In this document: one piece after another, positions 26,242 through 33,741 of the stretch | Layout of the letters: each line of letters begins with the position of its first letter | How positions within the stretch are numbered: the first letter of the stretch is position 1 | Origin: Paenibacillus_Z sp042653205 | GTDB lineage: Bacteria; Bacillota; Bacilli; Paenibacillales; Paenibacillaceae | Length of the DNA stretch: 64,000 nt | Direction: 5' to 3' | Assembly: GCF_042653205.1 (NCBI RefSeq) | Contig: NZ_JBHSHY010000001.1 | Coordinates: 248,001 to 312,000, forward strand | Notes under the pieces: model-generated | Database searches by the model: none | What the model was told of the DNA's origin: nothing | The model's input: only the letters and a program-made list of their open reading frames with translations | Translations under genes and position numbers: made by a program

Positions 26242-26973
26242 ATGTATTTGAAAAACATCTCACTCGAACGGAAGGAGGACGCGGATCCGCGTGAATATCC
26301 GTTCTCGATTCCGGCCGTCCGTTCATTAACGACATTAAATTTCACCTCGAACGTCACGTTCTTCGTCGGAGAGAACGGCTCCGGAAAGTCGACGCTGCTG
26401 GAAGCGATCGCCTACCAGTGCGGCTTCAACACGGCCGGGGGCGGGCGAAGCAACGCGTACGAGGTGGACGCTTCCGCCTCCGCGCTCGGCCGCCATCTGC
26501 GGCTGTCGTGGATGCCGAAGGTTACGAATGGCTTCTTCCTCCGGGCCGAGACATTCTATAATTTCGCCAGTCATATCGACACGCTGCCGGGATCGCTGCC
26601 GTATTACGGCGGCCGGTCGCTGCACGCGCAGTCGCACGGCGAGGCGTTCCTGTCGCTATTCAAACATCGGTTCGGCGGACGCGCGATCTATCTGCTGGAC
26701 GAACCGGAAGCCGCGTTGTCGCCGGCCAGACAGCTGGCTCTGCTGCGGATTATCCATGATCTCGAGCATGATGCGCAGTTCATCATCGCCACGCATTCGC
26801 CGATCTTGCTCGGGTACCCCGGCGCGCACATCTGCGACTTCGATGCGGTGCCGATCCGCGGCATTCGGTATGAGGATACGCTGCATTATTTGCTCACGAG
26901 AAGATTTCTGGATAACCGAGAGCGCGTGCTCCAGGAACTGTTCGAGGACAGCGAAGACGACGATAGCGATTGA
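26242..26973 (+). CDS. AAA family ATPase (ABC-type, SMC-like short form)
   Basis: 243 residues with Walker A FFVGENGSGKSTLLEAI and Walker B AIYLLDEPEAALSPARQ, followed by FIIATHSPILLGYPGA (H-loop). No coiled-coil insert. The signature line is weak (SHGEAFLSLF). It matches small stand-alone AAA_21/AAA_23 ATPases, whose cellular role is mostly unknown; some act in defence or DNA metabolism together with partner genes. No such partner lies next to it. The C-terminus is acidic (EDSEDDDSD). Confidence 0.9.
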   Translation: MYLKNISLERKEDADPREYPFSIPAVRSLTTLNFTSNVTFFVGENGSGKSTLLEAIAYQCGFNTAGGGRSNAYEVDASASALGRHLRLSWMPKVTNGFFLRAETFYNFASHIDTLPGSLPYYGGRSLHAQSHGEAFLSLFKHRFGGRAIYLLDEPEAALSPARQLALLRIIHDLEHDAQFIIATHSPILLGYPGAHICDFDAVPIRGIRYEDTLHYLLTRRFLDNRERVLQELFEDSEDDDSD

Positions 26974-27073
26974 TGCGGCCGGCAGCTATATGCGCCGCCG
27001 AGCATCCGGTGGCGCGCCGCGCTTCGCCTATACAGCTATACATAGACGCGCATCACGCAGCGCGTAACGAAAA

Positions 27074-27112
27074 CCCCCATGTTCGCAGCGGCCATCCGCT
27101 GAACATGGGGGG
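27074..27112 (-). terminator. Terminator of the modB-like gene
   Basis: Inverted repeat of CCCCCATGTTC with GAACATGGGGG plus an inner AGCGG/CCGCT, followed on the minus strand by TTTTCG. It lies 37 bp after the permease stop. Confidence 0.8.
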
Positions 27113-27148
27113 TGTCCTTGCGTATCCTTGCGACGATTTGGCGGCCGG

Positions 27149-27814
27149 TCAGGCATCCTTCGATAGGCGGCCGACGAGCAGCAGCATGAGGAACGAGAGC
27201 ATGATCATCGCGCAAGCCCAAGCCCAAGCCATCGTCATGCTTCCGCCGTCGGACGCCACGTAGATGGCGGTCGGGATCGTCTGCGTCCGGCCGGGGATGT
27301 TGCCCGCGACCATGAGCGTTGCCCCGAATTCGCCGAGCCCCCGGCAGAAGCCGAGGATGTAGCCCGAGGCGAGCGAACGCGCGGCGAGCGGCACCGAGAT
27401 ATGGCGGAACACCTGCCATTCGTTTGCGCCCATTGCGCGTGCGGCGTTCTCCAGGTCGGTGTCGACGCCTTGCAGGCCGGTCTTGATCGTCCGGTACGCC
27501 AGCGGGAACGCGACGACCGCCGCGGCGATGACAGCGGCTCCCCACGTGAACAATATCGGTCCGCCGGAGAGCGACTCATACGCTTTGCCGATCCAGCCGC
27601 GCCGTCCGATCACCACGAGCAGGATGATACCGACGACGGTCGGCGGCAGCACGAGAGGGAGGAGTAGGACCGTTTCGAGCACCCGCTTGCCGAAGAACCG
27701 GGCCCGCGCCATCGGCCACGCGATGAACAGCGAAGCCGCGAACACAAGGACGCTGGCGACGATGGCAATTTGGACGGATAATCCGATCGGATTCCAGAAG
27801 GTAGACCAATCCAT
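27149..27814 (-). CDS. modB: Molybdate ABC transporter permease ModB
   Basis: 221 residues with five to six membrane helices and the permease EAA loop (ENAARAMGANEWQVFRHISVPLAARSL) that docks on the ATPase. Close to ModB by the opening NPIGLSVQIAIVAS and ATLMVAGNIPGRTQTIPTAIY. The start follows AAGGAGTTCAAC. The binding protein ModA and the ATPase ModC, normally in the same operon, are not present on either side: the gene is followed by a terminator and preceded by 280 bp without a gene. It must work with proteins encoded elsewhere or be a relic. Confidence 0.9.
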   Translation of the reverse strand: MDWSTFWNPIGLSVQIAIVASVLVFAASLFIAWPMARARFFGKRVLETVLLLPLVLPPTVVGIILLVVIGRRGWIGKAYESLSGGPILFTWGAAVIAAAVVAFPLAYRTIKTGLQGVDTDLENAARAMGANEWQVFRHISVPLAARSLASGYILGFCRGLGEFGATLMVAGNIPGRTQTIPTAIYVASDGGSMTMAWAWACAMIMLSFLMLLLVGRLSKDA

Positions 27815-27954
27815 GTTGAACTCCTTGAAGAAAATAGGATCACGGCGGCTGCAGCTTTGTATGGAAGTTATCGTAACATATCCCTTAGAGGTTTGAGTAG
27901 TATTCAGGATGATTTAGACCTATTTAGACATAATTAATAAGCGGAGTGGACCAT

Positions 27955-28008
27955 AAAAAAGCATCCGCAAGCTGACGGCGGAATGGCCATCAGCTTACGG
28001 ATGCCGGA
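27955..28008 (-). terminator. Terminator downstream of the CDF exporter gene
   Basis: GCATCCG-CAAGCTGA pairs with TCAGCTT-ACGGATGC across a GC-rich centre, with a T-run on the minus strand side (27955-27960). It lies about 90 bp after the CDF stop. Confidence 0.75.
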
Positions 28009-28036
28009 GGCAAGCGAGCGCTGTGATTGCATAATG

Positions 28037-28064
28037 GTTTACATAATAATAATTATGTTATTCC
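28037..28064. repeat. dif-like repeat, copy 1
   Basis: GTTTACATAA-TAATAA-TTATGTTATT: two inward arms around a 6-bp centre. 23 of 26 positions match the copy at 29108. It is located 30 bp beyond the CDF stop codon. The GTTTACATAA arm equals the complement of the XerD arm of Bacillus-type dif (TTATGTAAAC). Confidence 0.6.
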
Positions 28065-28093
28065 TAAATGAAGATAACGAATGCGCCACATGA

Positions 28094-28972
28094 TTATTTT
28101 GACGCTTCAAATGGCTCGATATGAATATGGACATGCGAAATCTGATGCAGATCGAACATTTGCCGTTCGACTTGTTCGGTGATGACATGGCTTTCTTCGA
28201 CGTTGAGCCAACGATCGACGCCGATCGTCACGTCGACGAGCTTGTTGTTTCCATGAGCCCGTGCTTTGATGTCGATGATTTTTTCGACGCCGGGCACGCT
28301 CCGAATCGTCTGCTGCATGATTTGAAGCTCGCCATCGTCAAAGCCGTCCGTGAGCGCATGCGTCGCGTCGCGGAAGATGCACCACGCCGTCCGGCAAATA
28401 ATGAGGCCGACGATGCCTGCCGTAAGCGGATCCAGCCAAGGCAATCCCCATCCGGCTCCCAAAATGCCGACGAATGCGCCGATACTTACGAGTGCGTCCG
28501 AACGGTTGTCCTGCGCCGCGGCCATAAGCGCCTGGCTGTTGATGCGTTTCGCGAGCCTAAGATTATACAGATAGACGAGATAGATTGCCGCAGCCGAGAA
28601 CAGCGCCGTCCATGCCGCGATGCCGCCTTCCGTAGCGAGCTTCGGATCGCGGAACGAGCCAACCGCTTGTACCAGCACCTGAATGCCGACCGCGAACATA
28701 ATGAATGAGGCGACTAGCGCGGATATCGTCTCCGCCCGGAAATGACCGTAGCGATGATCGGCATCCGGCGGCTTGCGCGAGATGCGCAGACCGATTAGGA
28801 CCGCTAACGACGCAACGATGTCCGTCGAGTTGTTCAGTCCGTCCGCCGACAGCGCCTCCGAACCGGTCCAGAGACCGATCGTGAGCTTGAGCGCAGCGAG
28901 GCATAGATAAGCGGCAATGCTGACCCATGCGCCTTTTTCGCCTTTCTTCATATTTTCGTAAATGCTTTCCAT
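28094..28972 (-). CDS. Cation diffusion facilitator family metal exporter
   Basis: 292 residues from ATG 28972, preceded by GGAGGTTGGGA; a TTG two codons earlier overlaps that site. Six membrane helices with the CDF zinc-site motifs (ALSADGLNNSTDIV in helix 2 and AAAQDNRSDALVSIG in helix 5), DHRYGHFRAE between helices, and the cytoplasmic C-terminal domain ending HISHVHIHIEP. It exports divalent metals (Zn, Co, Mn, Fe or Cd) by proton exchange; which one cannot be told. A dyad at 29000 and two dif-like repeats lie around it. Confidence 0.94.
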   Translation of the reverse strand: MESIYENMKKGEKGAWVSIAAYLCLAALKLTIGLWTGSEALSADGLNNSTDIVASLAVLIGLRISRKPPDADHRYGHFRAETISALVASFIMFAVGIQVLVQAVGSFRDPKLATEGGIAAWTALFSAAAIYLVYLYNLRLAKRINSQALMAAAQDNRSDALVSIGAFVGILGAGWGLPWLDPLTAGIVGLIICRTAWCIFRDATHALTDGFDDGELQIMQQTIRSVPGVEKIIDIKARAHGNNKLVDVTIGVDRWLNVEESHVITEQVERQMFDLHQISHVHIHIEPFEASK

Positions 28973-28999
28973 TCCCAACCTCCATCGATAGTGCTTCGT

Positions 29000-29024
29000 T
29001 GGTAATGATATAAGACGATTACCA
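29000..29024. promoter_or_regulatory. Candidate operator upstream of the CDF gene
   Basis: TGGTAAT (29000-29006) and ATTACCA (29018-29024), a 7-bp dyad with an 11-bp spacer, 28 bp upstream of the CDF start. It could bind a metal-sensing repressor. Confidence 0.4.
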
Positions 29025-29107
29025 TGTGGGTCTAGAGAAACAGTGTTGTCGGCATCCTCAAAAATAAGCGGGCTTCAACAATGTTGCGCATGTCCAAATT
29101 GTCGTTA

Positions 29108-29133
29108 GTTTACATAATATTAGTTATGTTTTT
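29108..29133. repeat. dif-like repeat, copy 2
   Basis: GTTTACATAA-TATTAG-TTATGTTTTT in the same orientation as copy 1, 1,071 bp away, upstream of the CDF gene. Together the two copies bracket that gene. Confidence 0.6.
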
Positions 29134-29343
29134 TAATGCAGCGAATTAAATTCCGTTCACTGCCGAGGCGCTACGCTTCCGGCTATTAGCAGTCTTCCCA
29201 GGAAAGCGGCGTTTTGCGCGTTAGGGATTTATATTAAGGGCGTTAATCATATGAAATGACATGCACTTGTAAGGCAGCTTTTTTTATTTTGGATAGGTCA
29301 AAATAAGCTTAAGGATATCCAAATAGCGGGGACGATACCCTTC

Positions 29344-29374
29344 TTGACTTTGAGTATACTCCAAGTTATAGAAT
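29344..29374 (+). promoter_or_regulatory. MerR-type promoter with operator dyad
   Basis: A -35 TTGACT (29344-29349) and a -10 TAGAAT (29369-29374) are 19 bp apart, the long spacer typical of MerR-controlled promoters. The spacer carries the dyad ACTTTGAGTATACTCCAAGT (29347-29366), symmetric except for one pair. It drives the MerR gene and the SDR genes behind it. Confidence 0.75.
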
Positions 29375-29426
29375 GCAATTGATCAGGCCGACTACCGGAT
29401 AAACCGGCTTGCAGAAAGGAGCGAGT

Positions 29427-29840
29427 ATGGAGACATTCACGATCTCGGACATTGAGCAACGGACAGGGTTCAGTCAAGATACGATTCGCTATTACGAAAG
29501 GATTGGGCTGCTGCCGGAGATACGGCGTAAAGCTAACGGACGGCGAGAGTACAGCCAAGCCGATCTCGATTGCTTCACGTTTGTCGCTTTTCTAAAGCGT
29601 GCCAACATGCCGTTGAAGGAAATCGAACGATATATCATGTTCTATAATGCCCAAAATTACAAAGGATGTATTACCGTTCTTCAAGACCATAAGATCATGA
29701 TTGAAGAGCAGATAGCGGACATGTTGACGGCTTTGGATATGATGAAATACAAGATCGCGAATTATCAGGAGCTCATGGGCCACGACCCGTCGCAGACGGG
29801 ACCCGCGAATGAAGGGGGACATTTACTTGAGGATAACTAA
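29427..29840 (+). CDS. MerR family transcriptional regulator
   Basis: 137 residues from ATG 29427 after AAAGGAGCG. N-terminal winged helix (ISDIEQRTGFSQDTIRYYERIGLLP), then helices 3-4 and a coiled-coil dimer helix (QDHKIMIEEQIADMLTALD). No cysteine cluster for metals in the C-terminus, so it fits the aldehyde/thiol-stress (AdhR/YraB) or unknown-ligand branch rather than the metal-sensing branch. It overlaps or abuts the following SDR and probably controls the whole unit from the 19-bp-spacer promoter. Confidence 0.92.
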   Translation: METFTISDIEQRTGFSQDTIRYYERIGLLPEIRRKANGRREYSQADLDCFTFVAFLKRANMPLKEIERYIMFYNAQNYKGCITVLQDHKIMIEEQIADMLTALDMMKYKIANYQELMGHDPSQTGPANEGGHLLEDN

Positions 29841-30819
29841 TGAATATACGATCACGCCGCAGGAACCGATACGATCCGGCTATGGACATCATACGACCGC
29901 GAAGGAGGCGCTTGGCGGACGTGATTTGTCGGGAAAAACCGCCGTCGTAACGGGAGGTTACTCGGGAATCGGACTGGAGACCGTTCGCGTTTTGACGGAG
30001 GCGGGTGCTGCGGTCATCGTGCCGGCGCGAACATTGGATAAGGCCCGTGCTTCTCTCGCCGGCATGTCGCACGTGGAACTAGAGGAACTAGATCTCATGA
30101 ACCCGGCATCGATCGACGCCTTTGCACAGCGATTTCTCGATTCTGGCCGCCCGCTTGATATGCTCATCCACAGCGCCGGCATCATGGTACCGCCGTTAAA
30201 GCGCGACGCCAGAGGGTATGAGTCCCAGTTTGCTACCAATCATCTGGGTCACTTCCAGCTTACCGCCCGGCTGTGGCCGGCATTAAAAAAGGCGGGTGGA
30301 GCTAGAGTTGTCGTGGTCTCATCGTCAGCTATCAGCATGGGCGGGGTCGATTTCGACGATCCTCATTTTGAGCGTAAGGAATATGACCGTTGGATTGCTT
30401 ATGCGCAGTCCAAATCCGCCAATTCGCTGTTCGCCGTTGAACTCGACAAGCGCGGATATTCATCTGGCGTACGTGCCTTTGCTCTTCACCCGGGTATAGT
30501 AGAGACCGATTTGGCGGTCAACCTGACGGATGACGAAATGCTAGCGATTTATGCACACGATAATAAGGGGCGCCGCAGCGAGAACCCCCTTTTAAAAACG
30601 GTCGAGCAGGGAGCCGCAACTTCCATTTGGTGCGCGACAAGCCCGCAACTTGACGGAAAAGGCGGCGTTTACTGCGAAGATGTCGATATCGCCAACATTT
30701 CAACTGCTGATTCCTCGTCTGCGCAGTCAGGAGTGACGCCATGGGCCATCGATCCCAGCTTGGCTTCGCGGCTTTGGCGGCTTAGCGAGAAATTGACTGG
30801 CATCACATTTGAAACCTGA
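29827..30819 (+). CDS. SDR family oxidoreductase (retinol-dehydrogenase-like), copy 1
   Basis: About 330 residues from TTG 29827, placed by AAGGGGGA seven bases upstream; an ATG six codons earlier is possible. Rossmann motif TGGYSGIG, NxAG variant HSAGIM, and active-site S...Y-A-Q-S-K. It resembles the WWOX/retinol-dehydrogenase-like SDR group of about 320 residues. The opening PQEPIRSGYG... recurs in the next gene (PQTPIPSGFG). The start overlaps the end of the MerR gene, so the two are coupled. Substrate unknown, probably a reactive carbonyl given the MerR context (inference). Confidence 0.9.
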   Translation: MRITNEYTITPQEPIRSGYGHHTTAKEALGGRDLSGKTAVVTGGYSGIGLETVRVLTEAGAAVIVPARTLDKARASLAGMSHVELEELDLMNPASIDAFAQRFLDSGRPLDMLIHSAGIMVPPLKRDARGYESQFATNHLGHFQLTARLWPALKKAGGARVVVVSSSAISMGGVDFDDPHFERKEYDRWIAYAQSKSANSLFAVELDKRGYSSGVRAFALHPGIVETDLAVNLTDDEMLAIYAHDNKGRRSENPLLKTVEQGAATSIWCATSPQLDGKGGVYCEDVDIANISTADSSSAQSGVTPWAIDPSLASRLWRLSEKLTGITFET

Positions 30820-30906
30820 GTAGTAACTAGATTGCTGAAATTAATAGAAGATTCGCGATATTGCGCAATAATAATGGATAAAAACTCACAAATGGAGGTT
30901 ACACAA

Positions 30907-31893
30907 TTGAAAACGCAAAACCATACCGTACCGCAAACGCCGATTCCATCCGGATTCGGGCCTCGAACGACTGCCCTAGAGGCTTTAGGCGGTCAGAACT
31001 TGGCCGGCAAGACCGCCATCGTGACAGGGGGTTATTCCGGACTTGGTCTGGAAACGGTAAAAGTACTTGCATCGGCCGGAGCGTCCGTCATTGTTCCAGT
31101 GCGTACACCCGAGAAAGCAGATGCCGCTTTAAAGGAAGTACCTGGCGTGGAGGTAGAGCGAATGGATTTAATCAATCCGGCTTCCATTGATTCGTTCGCT
31201 GAGCGTTTCTTATCCTCCGGTCGTCCGTTGCATATCCTTATCAATTCCGCAGGAATCATGGCATCACCGCTTAACCGTGACTCGCGGGGCTATGAATTGC
31301 AGTTTGTTACGAACCATTTGGGGCATTTTCAGCTTGCATTACGCTTATGGCCCGCGCTTAAAGCAGCGGGAGGCGCTAGAATCGTTACCGTATCTTCGCG
31401 CGCTCATCAACTTGCCGGCATCGATTTTGAAGATCCCAACTTTCAGGATCGCCCCTATGACAAATGGCTGGCGTACGGGCAGTCTAAAACGGCTAACGCT
31501 TTGTTCGCCGCTGCGATTGACAAACGAGGGGAGCCACACAAGATTCGGGCCTTTTCGGTTCATCCAGGTACGATCGTGACAGACTTGTCCCGTAATCTGA
31601 GCACGGATGAATTGCGGGCAATGGGAGCGCTGAATGAACAGGGGGAGCACGTATTTACGGAGTACAACGATGAACGAAAGACGATCGAAGAAGGGGCGGC
31701 AACGGTGATCTGGTGTGCAGTTCATCCCCAACTCGAAGGGAAGGGAGGCGTCTATTGTGAGAATGTCGATATTGCGGTTATCACGGACACTCCCTACGCC
31801 CCTGGTGTATTTGAATGGGCAGTGAACGATACGGACGCCGAACGGCTTTGGACTTTAAGTGAACAATTGAGCGGCTTGAAATTCATCGTATAA
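30907..31893 (+). CDS. SDR family oxidoreductase (retinol-dehydrogenase-like), copy 2
   Basis: About 328 residues from TTG 30907, preceded by GGAGGTTACACAA; the frame is open further upstream but without a good site. Same architecture as the preceding SDR: TGGYSGLG, NSAGIM, NHLGHFQLALRLWPALK, and the active-site Y-G-Q-S-K. The two proteins are clearly tandem paralogues with shared N-termini and C-termini (GKGGVYCENVDIA). The higher divergence at the DNA level means an old duplication. Part of the MerR-controlled unit. Confidence 0.9.
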   Translation: MKTQNHTVPQTPIPSGFGPRTTALEALGGQNLAGKTAIVTGGYSGLGLETVKVLASAGASVIVPVRTPEKADAALKEVPGVEVERMDLINPASIDSFAERFLSSGRPLHILINSAGIMASPLNRDSRGYELQFVTNHLGHFQLALRLWPALKAAGGARIVTVSSRAHQLAGIDFEDPNFQDRPYDKWLAYGQSKTANALFAAAIDKRGEPHKIRAFSVHPGTIVTDLSRNLSTDELRAMGALNEQGEHVFTEYNDERKTIEEGAATVIWCAVHPQLEGKGGVYCENVDIAVITDTPYAPGVFEWAVNDTDAERLWTLSEQLSGLKFIV

Positions 31894-31915
31894 ATAAATA
31901 GTCGGAGGTGATTTC

Positions 31916-32431
31916 GTGTCGGTATATGTGCTCATCCACGGCGCTTGGCACGGGGCGTGGTGTTGGCGGAAAGTGATTCCTTTACTCGAATCAGCAGGCC
32001 ACCGTGCCATTGCCATTGATTTACCAGGGCACGGGGAAGACAGAACGCCACTATCAGAGGTAACGCTCGAAGCCTATGCGAAACGTGTTACCTCTGTCAT
32101 TGATGGAATCGATCAAGAGGAGGTTATACTGGTCGGCCACAGCATGGGCGGGATGGCAGTATCGCAAGCTGCTGAATATCGACCCAATCGAATTAAATCG
32201 ATTGTTTATATATCGGGATTTTTATTTAAGAATGGTCAAACTATGCTCGATGTGATTCCGCCTCATCCATATGTCCATATTTCTGATGATGGTGCTACGA
32301 TGACCGTTTCAAAACTTAAAGTAGAAGATATGTTATACAACAACTGTCAAATGGAAGACATTCTAGAGGCTATATCCCGGTGGGAGGTGATACAGACCAT
32401 ACACCGATATTTTCAACTCCTGACCAACTAA
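31916..32431 (+). CDS. Alpha/beta hydrolase, C-terminally truncated
   Basis: 171 residues from GTG after GGAGGTGATTTC. The N-terminal half is intact (VLIHGAWHGAWCWRKVIPLL, LPGHGED, and the nucleophile GHSMGG) and resembles salicylate-esterase/EstA-like hydrolases of about 230-240 residues. The protein stops about 60 residues short, before the expected catalytic Asp and His, and its last residues (EAISRWEVIQTIHRYF) look out of register. It is probably a broken third member of the SDR operon. The operon terminator at 32483 is still in place. Confidence 0.7.
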   Translation: MSVYVLIHGAWHGAWCWRKVIPLLESAGHRAIAIDLPGHGEDRTPLSEVTLEAYAKRVTSVIDGIDQEEVILVGHSMGGMAVSQAAEYRPNRIKSIVYISGFLFKNGQTMLDVIPPHPYVHISDDGATMTVSKLKVEDMLYNNCQMEDILEAISRWEVIQTIHRYFQLLTN

Positions 32432-32482
32432 GCAGCATTCTTCTATATCTAGAAGCTCGGTGATTTGGCGAGCGGAAGAAGC

Positions 32483-32522
32483 AAACCAAACCGTTCATCC
32501 TAATAGGCTGGCGGTTTGGTTT
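32483..32522 (+). terminator. Terminator-like hairpin after the SDR/hydrolase operon
   Basis: Perfect 11-bp arms AAACCAAACCG and CGGTTTGGTTT with an 18-base loop, then TGTATATATTT. It probably ends the MerR-SDR-SDR-hydrolase transcript. Confidence 0.65.
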
Positions 32523-32529
32523 GTATATA

Positions 32530-32718
32530 TTTAACTATTTCACAAAACCCGTATTTTATACAGATGTCTATATAATTACTCAATGCCTTGCCTTGCCGTT
32601 TCGTGTAACGACCTCTCTTCGTAATCTTCGTTTGTCCCTTGTGTTTACCGGACGTGTTTACTTTTAGATTCAAGCCGGCGAGCTTAACGGCAGCCTGTTT
32701 TGATATGGATGCCGTTTT
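32530..32718 (-). mobile_element. IS110-family transposase C-terminal remnant
   Basis: On the minus strand from about 32718 the frame reads SKQAAVKLAGLNLKVN then TSGKHKGQTKITKRGR, the well-known end of the IS110 transposase (Transposase_20 domain). The rest of the gene, including the DEDD catalytic N-terminus, is missing, and the frame runs on into unrelated sequence before a stop at 32500. It is a dead fragment. It abuts the broken FecCD permease gene at about 32745, so this insertion probably destroyed the siderophore locus. Confidence 0.75.
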
Positions 32719-32754
32719 GATTAAGTTTCAAAGCCAGCGCTTTAAAGCTTACCA

Positions 32755-33084
32755 ATGGCGCAGGGTCTCGGACAGCGTACGGTGCTCGTCAAGCTGGCAG
32801 CCGGTATCATCATTATTTCGCTCGCCGGCGGTTCCGTCGCCATCGCGGGGCCAGTCGGCTTCATCGGGTTGATCGTTCCGACGGCCGCCCGCCTGTTCGG
32901 CGGCAACGATTATCGCTGGCTCGTCCCCTACAGCGCCGTGCTCGGTGCACTCCTAGTCGTGGCGGCCGACATCGCCGGCCGCTTCGTCATTCGGCCGGAA
33001 GAGCTTCCGGTCGGGGTCATGACCGCGATTATCGGCATTCCGGCCTTTATCTTTATTGCTCGAAGGGGAGGCCTCAAGCGATGA
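32755..33084 (+). pseudogene. FecCD (BtuC-type) iron-siderophore permease, C-terminal fragment
   Basis: 109 codons matching the last third of a FecCD permease: GLGQRTVLVKLAAG, the SVAIAGPVGFIGLIVPTAAR loop that contacts the ATPase, and EELPVGVMTAIIGIPAFIF. A complete subunit is about 330 residues; the first two thirds are missing upstream, where the IS110 remnant begins. The overlap with the next permease fragment (ATGA-type) shows that both once formed an operon. Confidence 0.85.
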
Positions 33085-33659
33085 AATCTTCTTCGTCCAT
33101 TCGGTCCAACCCACCTCCCTTGTATCAAGCAGCCCCGAAGAAACCGATATCGTTCGTGCTGCCGCTCGCCGTTATCGCTTTGACGACCATGTTGGCAGGG
33201 GCTTCGCTCGGCGACATGCGCATCCATCCGTTCGACGTAATCCTCGCCCTGTTCTGCAGCGGCTCAGAGGAACATGAACTTGTCGTTCTATCGCTTCGGC
33301 TTCCCCGGATCGTGGTCGGCTTCCTCGTCGGCATGGCGCTTGCCGCGGCCGGTTCGATTCTGCAGGGCATTATTCGCAATCCGCTCGCCTCCCCCGATAT
33401 GATCGGCATTACGAGCGGGGCTTCCGTGGCGGCAGTCGCGTTCATTAGTTATCTGTCGGGGACGGTCGGCATTATTTGGCTGCCAGCGGCGGCAATGGCG
33501 GGCGCGGCCGTAGCCGCGATCTTGATTTACCTGCTTGCCTGGAAACGAGGCGTAACCTCGATCCGGCTCGTGCTGGTCGGTATCGGAATCAACTTCCTGC
33601 TCGCTGCCGGAACCAAGGTGATGCTGCTCAAAAATCCGGAGTATTCGTGCCTCCAATAG
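33081..33659 (+). pseudogene. FecCD (BtuC-type) iron-siderophore permease, N-terminal fragment
   Basis: 192 codons covering the first half of a second FecCD permease (LRLPRIVVGFLVGMALAAAG, then QGIIRNPLASPDMIGITSGA, and LVLVGIGINFLLAAG). A complete protein would be about 340 residues and include the ATPase-contact loop. The frame ends at KNPEYSCLQ with unrelated sequence after it. Neither a binding protein nor an ATPase is nearby. With its truncated partner, the transporter cannot work. Confidence 0.85.
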
Positions 33660-33690
33660 TTTGTGATTAATTTCACATAATTCGAGAAAA

Positions 33691-33727
33691 GAAAACCAAG
33701 TTCTTGATTAAGAACTTTGGTTTTCAA
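33691..33727 (-). terminator. Terminator of the aldehyde dehydrogenase gene at 33742
   Basis: AAAACCAAGTTCTT pairs with AAGAACTTTGGTTTT around a short loop, giving T-rich ends on the minus strand. It lies 15 bp after the stop. Confidence 0.7.
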
Positions 33728-33741
33728 AAAGCAACCGCGAG

